A stretch of 46,707 nucleotides of DNA from Nostoc flagelliforme FACHB-838 (GTDB taxonomy: Bacteria; Cyanobacteriota; Cyanobacteriia; Cyanobacteriales; Nostocaceae): NCBI RefSeq assembly GCF_014698065.1, contig NZ_JACJSI010000054.1:1-46707 (forward strand), in the 5' to 3' direction. Positions within the stretch are counted from its first letter, which is position 1; each line of letters begins with the position of its first letter. The notes beneath the pieces are model-generated. The model worked only from the letters and a program-made list of their open reading frames with translations, was not told the DNA's origin and did not search any database. Positions 7,602 to 14,460 of the stretch are shown here, piece by piece. The position numbers and the translations under genes were made by a program.

Positions 7602-9749
7602 ATGGCAAATATCATTGGAACCGATGGTAACGATACTCTAGTAGGCAGTTACGAGGCGGACACGATTAATGGTAAGGCAGGCGATGATACTATCACAACT
7701 TTTGTTGGCAATGACACTTTAACTGGTGGAATCGGCAAGGATAAATTTGTTTTTGACTACGATAGTAACGGCACTAAAATCATCACTGATTTTGGTGGGG
7801 TAGGTAAAGGGACAAACCCGACAGCAGAAGTCATTGCCGAAGTGGACACTTTAGAATTTAAGGGAGGCACTGCCAAATATTTGCTGCTAACTCAGAATGG
7901 CAGCGATTTGGAAATCACCTTTGAAGAGGGAAGTAATACCGATACCACAGTCATCTTGCAAAACTTTGCTCTGGAAAACCTGGATAATTTGAGCAAATCT
8001 AGAGGAGCTACTGTAAACTCAGGCAATATCCTGTTTTATGAGCAAACTAGCACCACAGATAGCTTTGATGTCTTCAATGCCAACTCCACCCAAAGCACTA
8101 TCTTCAACTTGAACACAGTTACTTTTCTTAATGACCTGAACAATAATGTTAGCGGCTTTGACAACTCAGATGATGTCATCAATGGCCAGGGGGGTGATGA
8201 CATCATTGATGGCTTGAGTGGCAACGACATGCTGAGAGGCGCTGCTGGCAATGACTTCCTGGTTGGTGGTGCGGGGAATGATACTCTCATTGACGGTACG
8301 GGGAATGATACTCTCGTTGGTGGTGCTGGTGACGATCGCTTGAATGTTGGCTCATCAACAGGCGATAACCTACTTAGTGGTGGCGATGACAATGATTATT
8401 TACTCGCCTCTCGCTCCTTCTACGCAGGATTCGCCGCTTCTGGCAATAACACTCTCAATGGTGGTGCTGGTGACGATACATTGAATATTGACTATTCAAC
8501 AGGCAATAGCTTACTCAATGGTGACGACGGCAACGATCTTCTCTCCCTCTCTGGCTTCGATTACTACAGTTACTTTGGTGCTTCAGGCAATAACACCCTT
8601 AACGGTGGCGTTGGTAATGATAGGTTGACTGCTGACTATTCAGCAGGCAATAACTTACTGGATGGTGGCGTTGGTAGCGATAGCTTGAATGTTGGCTCAT
8701 CAACAGGCAATAACCTACTTAATGGTGGCGATGGCAATGATTATCTATTCGCCTCTGGCACAATTACCAGATACGGCACCGATCGCTCTTTAGGTGATAA
8801 CACCCTCAACGGTGGTGCTGGTAACGATACATTTAATATTGACTTTTCAGAAGGCGATAACCTACTCAATGGTGGCGACGGCAATGATTCTCTTAGCGCT
8901 TCTGGCTACACAAATTACTTATACGGAGGATTCTTCGCTTCTGGCAAGAATACTCTCAACGGTGGCGCTGGTGATGATACATTGAATGTTAACTATACGC
9001 CAGGCAATAACCTTCTGGATGGAGGTGATGGGAATGATTCTCTTAGTGCTTCTGGCTACTACCAAGAGGGGTCAGGCGACACCGAAATTATTTATCCTCT
9101 CACATCAGGCAATAATACCCTCAACGGTGGCGCTGGTGACGATACATTAAATATTGACTATTCAACAGGCAATAACCTTCTGAATGGTGGCGATGGCAAT
9201 GATTATCTCTCCGGCTCTGGCATCCTCTATAATGACTCCGAGGGGGAAGATATCGTTACATCAGGCAAGAATACCCTCAACGGTGGCGCTGGTGACGATA
9301 CATTAAATATTGACTATTCAACAGGCAATAACCTTTTGGATGGGGGCGATGGCAATGATACTCTATCTGCGGATGGTGCATTAGGCAACAACACTCTTTA
9401 TGGTGGAAATGGTGATGATATCCTCATAGGTGGTCTTGGTCAAGATACCTTTGCTTTCAATAATTACAATGAAGGCATTGATACTATTTATAACTTCAAT
9501 ATCACTAATGAATTGATTCAGGTATCGGCGACTGGTTTCGATGGCGGGTTATCAATAGGTTCACTCTTAGCTAGTCAGTTTACAATTGGGGCATCTGCAA
9601 CGACAAACGAGCAAAGATTTATCTATAACAATACTACGGGCGCAGTGTCTTATGACCAAGATGGCAGTGCTGGCGCATTTACTCAGGTAACATTTGCACA
9701 AATCTCAGATGGATTGTCACTAACGAAAAACAATTTTGTGGTTTTTTAA
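7602..9749 (+). CDS. RTX / hemolysin-type calcium-binding repeat protein, 715 aa
   Basis: Paralog of the 685-residue gene upstream, with the same start (MANIIGTDGNDTL), ribosome binding site and leader. It should be a Ca2+-dependent beta-roll protein exported without cleavage of an N-terminal signal. Order: N-terminal repeats, a FVFDYDSNGTKIITDFGG domain, a TFLNDLNNNVSGFDNSDDVIN hinge at about residue 170-190, spaced nonapeptides to about residue 610, then the conserved C-terminal domain (FAFNNYNEGIDTIYNFN … LTKNNFVVF). Cassettes alternate between turn + NIDYSTGNN (constant) and turn + variable loop, e.g. FDYYSYFGA, TNYLYGGFFA, YYQEGSGDTEIIYPLT, ILYNDSEGEDIVT. Neighbouring cassettes are nearly identical in DNA: 9114-9179 and 9270-9335 are an exact 66-bp direct repeat 156 bp (52 codons) apart, so in-frame loss or gain of cassettes is easy. 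Confidence 0.9.
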   Translation: MANIIGTDGNDTLVGSYEADTINGKAGDDTITTFVGNDTLTGGIGKDKFVFDYDSNGTKIITDFGGVGKGTNPTAEVIAEVDTLEFKGGTAKYLLLTQNGSDLEITFEEGSNTDTTVILQNFALENLDNLSKSRGATVNSGNILFYEQTSTTDSFDVFNANSTQSTIFNLNTVTFLNDLNNNVSGFDNSDDVINGQGGDDIIDGLSGNDMLRGAAGNDFLVGGAGNDTLIDGTGNDTLVGGAGDDRLNVGSSTGDNLLSGGDDNDYLLASRSFYAGFAASGNNTLNGGAGDDTLNIDYSTGNSLLNGDDGNDLLSLSGFDYYSYFGASGNNTLNGGVGNDRLTADYSAGNNLLDGGVGSDSLNVGSSTGNNLLNGGDGNDYLFASGTITRYGTDRSLGDNTLNGGAGNDTFNIDFSEGDNLLNGGDGNDSLSASGYTNYLYGGFFASGKNTLNGGAGDDTLNVNYTPGNNLLDGGDGNDSLSASGYYQEGSGDTEIIYPLTSGNNTLNGGAGDDTLNIDYSTGNNLLNGGDGNDYLSGSGILYNDSEGEDIVTSGKNTLNGGAGDDTLNIDYSTGNNLLDGGDGNDTLSADGALGNNTLYGGNGDDILIGGLGQDTFAFNNYNEGIDTIYNFNITNELIQVSATGFDGGLSIGSLLASQFTIGASATTNEQRFIYNNTTGAVSYDQDGSAGAFTQVTFAQISDGLSLTKNNFVVF
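9114..9335 (+). repeat. Exact 66-bp in-frame direct repeat inside the third RTX gene
   Basis: Positions 9114-9179 and 9270-9335 are identical. They encode the constant half-cassette (NTLNGGAGDDTLNIDYSTGN) and enclose a variable loop. Recombination between them would remove or add exactly 52 codons. Confidence 0.85.
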
Positions 9750-9859
9750 TCGTAATTGTAGACATCACTACTTACTAATACAGCGACCATCCAGCGAAAG
9801 TATTAGCCCAAAACCAAGCGAATAAGTACTAATGACTTGATACTCTGAACAAAGATGTT

Positions 9860-9916
9860 GGGGAAAGGTTAAAGGGAAAGGGAAAATTCCATTCCTCTCC
9901 CCCTTACCCTTTCCCC
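9860..9916. repeat. Purine/pyrimidine palindromic repeat
   Basis: GGGGAAAGGTTAAAGGGAAA pairs with CCCCCTTACCCTTTCCCC. Same family as the palindromes at 2000-2110 and 37797-37850. It lies just before the coding remnant that ends at 10256. Confidence 0.6.
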
Positions 9917-9917
9917 A

Positions 9918-10256
9918 CTTCTGCAAGAAAATCCTACTTTCCGGCACTTACCTCGTTATCTGGGATTCCGTAAGAAAAGCAAAAATCAGGTTGCGCCAAA
10001 AATCTTAATCAGTCAGCCAACGGCTAAAGTACTTCCCAAGAAAGATCAGCCTTTTTTAATATTGTGGCAGGATAATTTTGACGGCGATGTCTCGATTAAG
10101 TTGTACGATGGAGACAAACTTATCCAAGACATTTTTTCCCGTACTGCTAGCGATGGAGTTTATGAGTGGACACCACGTATTTCCGTCACAGAAGGCTATT
10201 TAATTCGTATTTCTAGCTGGAAAGACCGGAATATTTTTGGGCAGTTGCAATTCTAG
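9918..10256 (+). pseudogene. Gene fragment with a KNH/Kre9-like domain
   Basis: The frame is open from 9873 to TAG at 10256, but I find no ATG; only a TTG at 10062 inside the domain could start a 64-residue peptide. The readable part runs KILISQPTAKVLPKKDQPF, LILWQDNFDGDVSIKLYDG, DGVYEWTPRISVTEGYLIRI and SSWKDRNIFGQ. This pattern (I/L-x-W…G-V-x-I-x-L … DG-Y-x-W … Y-x-I-x-I-x-S) resembles the Ig-like domain called Ser-Thr-rich GPI-anchored/Kre9-KNH in Pfam, found as a C-terminal module in bacterial surface proteins. The upstream part of the gene seems to have been replaced by the palindromic repeat at 9860-9916. The family call is tentative; the fragmentary state is well supported. Confidence 0.45.
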
Positions 10257-10317
10257 CAGAATGGGAAAATGAAATGGATAACTAGCTAAACGCAAACCTC
10301 TCAACAAGGTTGACGGT

Positions 10318-12834
10318 GTGGCAGTGATTGGAATTGTCATCGTTTCTCACAGTAAACAACTAGCTTTGGGTGTGCGGGAACTCGCCGCGCAGATGGTTCA
10401 GAACCAAGTTCCCATTGCTGTTGCAGCAGGTATTGAAGATCCGGAAAATCCATTGGGTACAGATCCTATTCAGGTTTATGAAGCGATCGCTTCTGTCTAT
10501 TCTGATAATGGTGTCTTGGTGTTAATGGATTTGGGTAGTGCTTTGCTGAGTGCAGAAATGGCAATTGAGTTTCTACCAGAAGCACAACAGCAAAAAGTAT
10601 ATTTGTGTGAAGCACCCCTAGTAGAAGGGGCGATCGCTGCTGTAGTAGCGGCGGCGGCTGGTAGAGATATTCACCAAGTTATGGCGGAAGCACGCGGCGC
10701 ACTCCTAGCAAAAGCAACTCAATTAGGTGTTGTTAGTAGGCCGTTGTCACTTGTCACCCCAACAACAACCAATGTAGAATCACCAACCAGAGAAATCCGG
10801 CTGATTGTCAGCAATCGCTTGGGATTACACGCCCGTCCCGCAGCACAGTTTGTGGTGACAGCAACCCGGTTTCAATCGCAAATTTTCGTGCAAAATTTAA
10901 CGAGAAATACTGAGCTAGTCAGGGGTGACAGTATTAACCAAGTTACAACTTTAGGGGTGCGTCAAGGACACGAACTGGTGATTACTGCTACTGGTGCAGA
11001 TGCAGATGAGGCACTAGCGGCATTACAGGCATTATTCGCTAATAACTTTGGTGAAGATAATGTTGCCTTGAATTCTCCACCAGCATTTCACCATGAATTT
11101 ACCCCAGGAACTCGTGGAGAACTTGCGGGAATTGCAGCTTCTCCAGGAGTAGCGATCGCACCCGTTGTTCATTATCAACCCACTCACATTTCTATTACGC
11201 AATACCACGTAGAGAATGTAGAATTAGAGTGGCAAAGATTACAGGCGGCAATTCACATCGCCAAACAAGAAATTCAAGCAGTTTTCTCACAAGCATCCCT
11301 GCAAATTGGTGACGCTGAAGCCGCCATTTTTGATGCCCAATTACTATTTTTAGAAGATCCAGTATTGTTGGAAGCAGCTAAAGAGCGCATCTTCAAAAAC
11401 CATCTAAATGCTGAAGCCGCTTGGCAAGCCGTAGTTGATGAAGTAGCGACTTCTTACCGCACACTTGAGGATTCTTACTTGCAAGAGCGAGTTGATGATG
11501 TTGTCGATGTGGGGCAAAGAGTGCTGCGATTACTAGTTGGAAATGCAGATGCTAACCTACATCTGGAGGAACCAGCGATTTTAGTGGCGACTGATTTAAG
11601 CCCATCAAATACCGCTAGATTAGATCCGAAAAAGGTTTTGGGAATTTGTACTACTTCTGGTAGCGCCACCTCCCACAGTGCAATTATAGCCCGGACGTTG
11701 GGTATTCCCGCAGTTTTGGGAATAGATGCCCAAGTGTTGCACTTGGCAGATGGTACACTTATGGCACTTGATGGTGAAAGTGGCAGAGCTTGGGTAGAAC
11801 CAGAATCACATATCCTAGATTTACTGACAGCAAAGCAAGAAGCTTGGCAAACTGCCCAACAGCAAGCACAAGCAACGGCACACCAGCCAGCGATTACTCT
11901 TGATGGTCGGCAAGTTAGCGTCTTTGCCAACATTGGTAGTATAAGTGATGTGCAAGTTGCTGTAGCTAACGGTGCAGAAGGTGTGGGGCTTCTCCGCACT
12001 GAGTTTCTTTATCTTGACCGGACAAGCGCCCCGACTGAAGAAGAACAATTAGCAGTGTATCAGGCGATCGCCCAAGTTTTAGATAATCGTCCGCTAATTA
12101 TTCGTACCTTAGATGTCGGTGGTGATAAACCACTTCCTTATTTGAGAGTAGGTTTTCCCGAAGCTAACCCTTTCTTAGGTTGGCGGGGAATTCGTTTCTG
12201 TTTAGATCATTTGGATTTGTTCAAAACTCAGTTACGGGCAATTTTGAGAGCTAGTGTCGGACACCAAATTAAGATCATGTTGCCGATGATTGCTAGTGTA
12301 ACTGAGGTACGTGCAGCTAAGGTAATTTTGGGTGAAGTGCAGGCTGAACTAAATCAAGCTGGTATTTCCTTTGATGCCGGGATGAAAGTAGGGATTATGG
12401 TAGAGGTTCCGGCAGCAGTTGCGATCGCAGATCAGTTAGCAGCTGAAGTAGACTTCTTTAGTATCGGGACTAACGACCTGAGTCAGTACGTCATGGCTAG
12501 CGATCGCACTAATCCCCGCGTGGCAAATTTAGTTGATGCGCTACATCCAGCAGTGCTGCGAATGGTGCAGCAAACTATCCAAGCTGCTCATGCGGCGGGA
12601 ATTTCAGTAGGATTATGTGGAGAATTGGCAGCAGATACTTTAGCAACAACAATTTTATTAGGTTTAGGGCTGGATGAGTTGAGCGTGAATCCTCAAAGTA
12701 TACCTGGAGTGAAACAAGCGATCGCTCGATTAAATATAGTTGAAAGTGAAGCGATCGTGGCATCAGCATTACAACAAGATTCCGCAGAGGATGTCAGAGA
12801 ACTAATCTCAACTTCAGTTATCCCCCCTGCATAA
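10318..12834 (+). CDS. DhaM-HPr-Enzyme I fusion phosphotransferase, 838 aa
   Basis: Multiphosphoryl-transfer protein of the dihydroxyacetone kinase type, cytoplasmic. Residues 1-130 are an EIIA-Man-like DhaM domain (IGIVIVSHSKQLALGV, phospho-His11; VLVLMDLGSALLSAEMA). Residues 158-245 are HPr (phospho-His171 in GLHARPAAQ; Ser in GDSINQVTTLG at the regulatory Ser46 position). Residues 265-830 are Enzyme I: His453 in GSATSHSAIIARTLGIPAVLG, then the PEP-binding barrel (GVGLLRTEFLYLDR, GGDKPLPYLR, GTNDLSQYVMASDR, GLCGELAAD). Phosphate would pass PEP to EI to HPr to DhaM to the ADP bound on DhaL. No DhaK or DhaL gene is in this window. The start is taken as GTG 10318 because the DhaM homology begins directly there; the ribosome binding site is weak (AACAAGGTTGACG). 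It is preceded by a gene fragment and followed by a repeat, so it appears monocistronic here. Confidence 0.9.
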   Translation: MAVIGIVIVSHSKQLALGVRELAAQMVQNQVPIAVAAGIEDPENPLGTDPIQVYEAIASVYSDNGVLVLMDLGSALLSAEMAIEFLPEAQQQKVYLCEAPLVEGAIAAVVAAAAGRDIHQVMAEARGALLAKATQLGVVSRPLSLVTPTTTNVESPTREIRLIVSNRLGLHARPAAQFVVTATRFQSQIFVQNLTRNTELVRGDSINQVTTLGVRQGHELVITATGADADEALAALQALFANNFGEDNVALNSPPAFHHEFTPGTRGELAGIAASPGVAIAPVVHYQPTHISITQYHVENVELEWQRLQAAIHIAKQEIQAVFSQASLQIGDAEAAIFDAQLLFLEDPVLLEAAKERIFKNHLNAEAAWQAVVDEVATSYRTLEDSYLQERVDDVVDVGQRVLRLLVGNADANLHLEEPAILVATDLSPSNTARLDPKKVLGICTTSGSATSHSAIIARTLGIPAVLGIDAQVLHLADGTLMALDGESGRAWVEPESHILDLLTAKQEAWQTAQQQAQATAHQPAITLDGRQVSVFANIGSISDVQVAVANGAEGVGLLRTEFLYLDRTSAPTEEEQLAVYQAIAQVLDNRPLIIRTLDVGGDKPLPYLRVGFPEANPFLGWRGIRFCLDHLDLFKTQLRAILRASVGHQIKIMLPMIASVTEVRAAKVILGEVQAELNQAGISFDAGMKVGIMVEVPAAVAIADQLAAEVDFFSIGTNDLSQYVMASDRTNPRVANLVDALHPAVLRMVQQTIQAAHAAGISVGLCGELAADTLATTILLGLGLDELSVNPQSIPGVKQAIARLNIVESEAIVASALQQDSAEDVRELISTSVIPPA

Positions 12835-12844
12835 TTAATTCGTA

Positions 12845-12973
12845 ATATCATGTTCGACTTAATACTTATGTCATTGCGAGCGTAGCGCGGCAATCCCAAA
12901 CCTTTGCGATTGCTTCATTCCACTTCGTTGCATTCGCAATGACACATTATAAGTGATTTGCCGAACATGATAT
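12845..12973. repeat. MITE-like inverted repeat, about 129 bp
   Basis: Outer arms ATATCATGTTCG (12845) and CGAACATGATAT (ending 12973) are perfect complements; inner arms TACTTATGTCATTGCG and CGCAATGACACATTATAAGT also pair with small interruptions. The core GCGATTGCTTCATTCCACTTCG is shared with repeats at about 19200-19255 and 32836-32882. No transposase is encoded, so it is a non-autonomous or structural repeat. Confidence 0.75.
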
Positions 12974-13102
12974 AATTCGCAATTCTTAATTCGTAATTGA
13001 ATTACTTAGAGTCTAAATTCCTCACTAATTCAAGACCACCAATAAATACAATTACGCATGAGTATTTCGCCAATAATGATGTTAACGAGTCCGCGAACAT
13101 CA

Positions 13103-13137
13103 TTACAAATTACGAATTACGAATTACGATTTACGAT
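13103..13137. repeat. Heptanucleotide tandem repeat (TTACGAA)n
   Basis: Five 7-bp units of TTACGAA/TTACGAT with one variant, directly after the stop side of the next minus-strand gene. This is the STRR type of cyanobacterial repeat; the same heptamer on the other strand occurs at 27921-27948. Confidence 0.75.
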
Positions 13138-13141
13138 TTAG

Positions 13142-13531
13142 TTAAAATCTTATTCCCAGCTGCCCGTTAAAGCCACGAATAGAATTGTAACCAGCACCAA
13201 CAAAAACGTTATCAGTAGCACCTACCTGAACACCACCCGAAACTGCAACACCTTTATCCTCTGAATAAAGTCCAACTCCTACATAAGGTGAAATGACAGG
13301 CAAACTGATAAATCTCAAAACATCTACTCCCGTAGCACCATCAGGGCCAACTCCTACCTCAATCCCGAAATCTAAAGCCCTAGCACCTACAGCATAGGTT
13401 ACATCACCATCTTTTCCACCGACTGAAACCCAAGGTTGCGGTATAAGTTGAGCCGATGCTTGACTTGGGGCAAATAAAGCTAGCAAACCGATGGATGTAA
13501 TAAATGTTTTCGTAATAATCCCTATTTTCAC
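13142..13531 (-). CDS. Small exported protein, Gly/Val-rich, possibly outer-membrane beta-barrel type
   Basis: A 129-residue protein I cannot assign to a named family. The start is placed at GTG 13531 because GGAGGAG lies 7 bp upstream of it; a longer frame from an ATG nine codons earlier would place that ribosome binding site inside the gene. The N-terminus is a clear signal peptide (VKIGIITKTFITSIGLLALFAPSQASA, cleavage after ASA). The mature part has alternating hydrophobic/Gly stretches (YVGVGLYSEDKGVAVSGGVQVG, VFVGAGYNSIRGFNGQLGIRF) and a C-terminal Phe, suggesting beta-strands of a small outer-membrane or periplasmic protein. Its upstream region is occupied by the 21-bp minisatellite, starting about 135 bp from the start codon. 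Confidence 0.7.
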   Translation of the reverse strand: MKIGIITKTFITSIGLLALFAPSQASAQLIPQPWVSVGGKDGDVTYAVGARALDFGIEVGVGPDGATGVDVLRFISLPVISPYVGVGLYSEDKGVAVSGGVQVGATDNVFVGAGYNSIRGFNGQLGIRF

Positions 13532-13653
13532 GTTATTCTCCTCCACTAACTGCTGCATTTTAATTTTTTTCTCACAACTACCCTTGCTTCTGCACTATTC
13601 TTAACTAGGGTTTGTCTATGATGGCTAATCGTGACGGATTGAACGTCATTTGA

Positions 13654-14019
13654 GTGCCCAATGATGTCGCCAAACAAGCAAATGCTGTCGCCAAACAAGC
13701 AAATGGAGTCGCCCAACAAGCAAATGCTGTCGCCAAACAAGCAAATGGAGTCGCCAAACAAGCAAATGCTGTCGCCAAACAAGCAAATGGAGTCGCCAAA
13801 CAAGCAAATGGAGTCGCCCAACAAGCAAATGCGATCGCCAAACAAGCAAATGGAGTCGCCCAACAAGCAAATGGAGTCGCCAAACAAGCAAATGCGATCG
13901 CCGAACAAGCAAATGCGATCGCCAAACAAGCAAATGCGAATGAGAAAGATATGATTAAATTATTAAAAACTTACTCAAAGGTGGATATATCCCTCAGCAA
14001 ACTAGGAATTTCCCCTTGA
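13654..14019 (+). CDS. Possible heptad-repeat protein encoded by the minisatellite
   Basis: Reading frame of 121 codons from GTG 13654: 13 copies of a seven-residue unit such as AKQANAV, followed by a non-repeat tail (NEKDMIKLLKTYSKVDISLSKLGISP). A seven-residue period with Ala at two positions would suit a helical coiled coil. Directly upstream and in the same frame lies ATG ATG GCT AAT … ATT TGA (13618-13653), encoding MMANRDGLNVI and then a stop, so the frame may be the remainder of a longer gene with a nonsense codon. There is no ribosome binding site before 13654, and the tail overlaps the end of the minus-strand gene at 13971. The open frame may be only a by-product of the 21-bp repeat. 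Confidence 0.3.
   Translation: MPNDVAKQANAVAKQANGVAQQANAVAKQANGVAKQANAVAKQANGVAKQANGVAQQANAIAKQANGVAQQANGVAKQANAIAEQANAIAKQANANEKDMIKLLKTYSKVDISLSKLGISP
13666..13938 (+). repeat. Minisatellite: 13 units of 21 bp
   Basis: Thirteen uninterrupted units of the form GTCGCCAAACAAGCAAATG + 2 variable bases. The junction between units has three versions: GCTGTCGCC, GGAGTCGCC and GCGATCGCC. The last creates HIP1-like octamers, and the variants are mixed along the array. Because 21 is a multiple of three and the units lack stops, several frames on both strands are open. Read in the frame starting at 13654 the unit encodes [V/I]A[K/Q/E]QAN[A/G]. Confidence 0.9.
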
Positions 14020-14291
14020 GAGAAAGGAAACTCCAGCAAGGTTTCTCTAAGACCCAGATACCCAGATTCAGCAAACGACAAAAGCATTCGTGAAAGTGCT
14101 AGCCAAACCTCCGGTTCGTATTCCCAATCACGATAACGCGAAGCTTTACCAGCAATTGAACGTAGCGCCCAGAAATAAGAGTTCCGCACCACCGAACCAC
14201 CCTTCTTAAACTCTGGCACATCTTCGTGGTGGATAAAAAGTATTTTATTTTCGATTCTGGCTCTCATGTCAATTTTAGATTTAAATGTCAA
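13971..14291 (-). CDS. Hypothetical protein, 106 aa
   Basis: I do not recognise this protein. It reads as natural coding sequence (mixed composition, IHHEDVPEFKKGGSVVRNSYFWALRSIAGKASRYRDWEYEPEVWLALSRMLLSFAESG), with a mostly helical, amphipathic C-terminal half and no signal peptide or membrane segment. The start could be ATG 14291 or ATG 14267; neither has a good ribosome binding site, and the upstream side is a dispersed palindromic repeat (14292-14331), so it may be the surviving 3' part of a longer gene. It ends within the non-repeat tail of the minisatellite frame on the opposite strand. Confidence 0.5.
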   Translation of the reverse strand: MTFKSKIDMRARIENKILFIHHEDVPEFKKGGSVVRNSYFWALRSIAGKASRYRDWEYEPEVWLALSRMLLSFAESGYLGLRETLLEFPFSQGEIPSLLRDISTFE

Positions 14292-14331
14292 GTAGGGTGC
14301 ATTTAGGCTTTAGCCTAACGCACCATCTTGA
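14292..14331. repeat. Dispersed palindromic repeat GTAGGGTGC…GCACC
   Basis: GTAGGGTGCATTTAGGC pairs with GCCTAACGCACC. A related copy with TAGGGTGTGTTATGCC and GGCTAACGCACCATTC is at 37408-37443. Common non-coding repeat in cyanobacteria. Confidence 0.65.
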
Positions 14332-14369
14332 ACGGCAGTGCATCGTCTTTGCCAAAAAGATCCTCTTTT

Positions 14370-14439
14370 CTCTGTGTTCTCTGTGCCTCTGCGGTTTAAA
14401 AGTTTTTTATTGAACCACAGAGGCGCAGAGAACACAGAG
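14370..14439. repeat. 27-bp-stem inverted repeat downstream of the TonB receptor gene
   Basis: Arms 14370-14396 (CTCTGTGTTCTCTGTGCCTC…) and 14413-14439 (complement, 2 mismatches) around a 16-base T-rich loop. It ends 21 bp beyond the stop of the minus-strand receptor gene and could also act as a terminator. The half-site AACC-C-AGAGGCGCAGAG-ACGCAGAG recurs at about 26680-26735 and 37897-37950. Confidence 0.8.
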
Positions 14440-14460
14440 AGAAAATCAGAGATTTTACAC

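Noticed and set aside
8036..8392. Minus-strand Pro/Ser-rich frame within the third RTX gene
   Set aside because: Antisense shadow of GGxGxD repeats; the same kind of shadow occurs in every RTX gene here.
11475..11999. 174-codon minus-strand frame within the phosphotransferase gene
   Set aside because: Complementary shadow of a well-supported coding sequence with no family motif of its own.
13546..13933. Minus-strand frames with repeated CLFGDSI, LLVWRSH or FACLA units
   Set aside because: They result from the stop-free 21-bp minisatellite; the + frame is the least unlikely, and even that is doubtful.
13666..13938. CRISPR-like array
   Set aside because: The 21-bp units are contiguous with no unique spacers, so this is a minisatellite, not a CRISPR.
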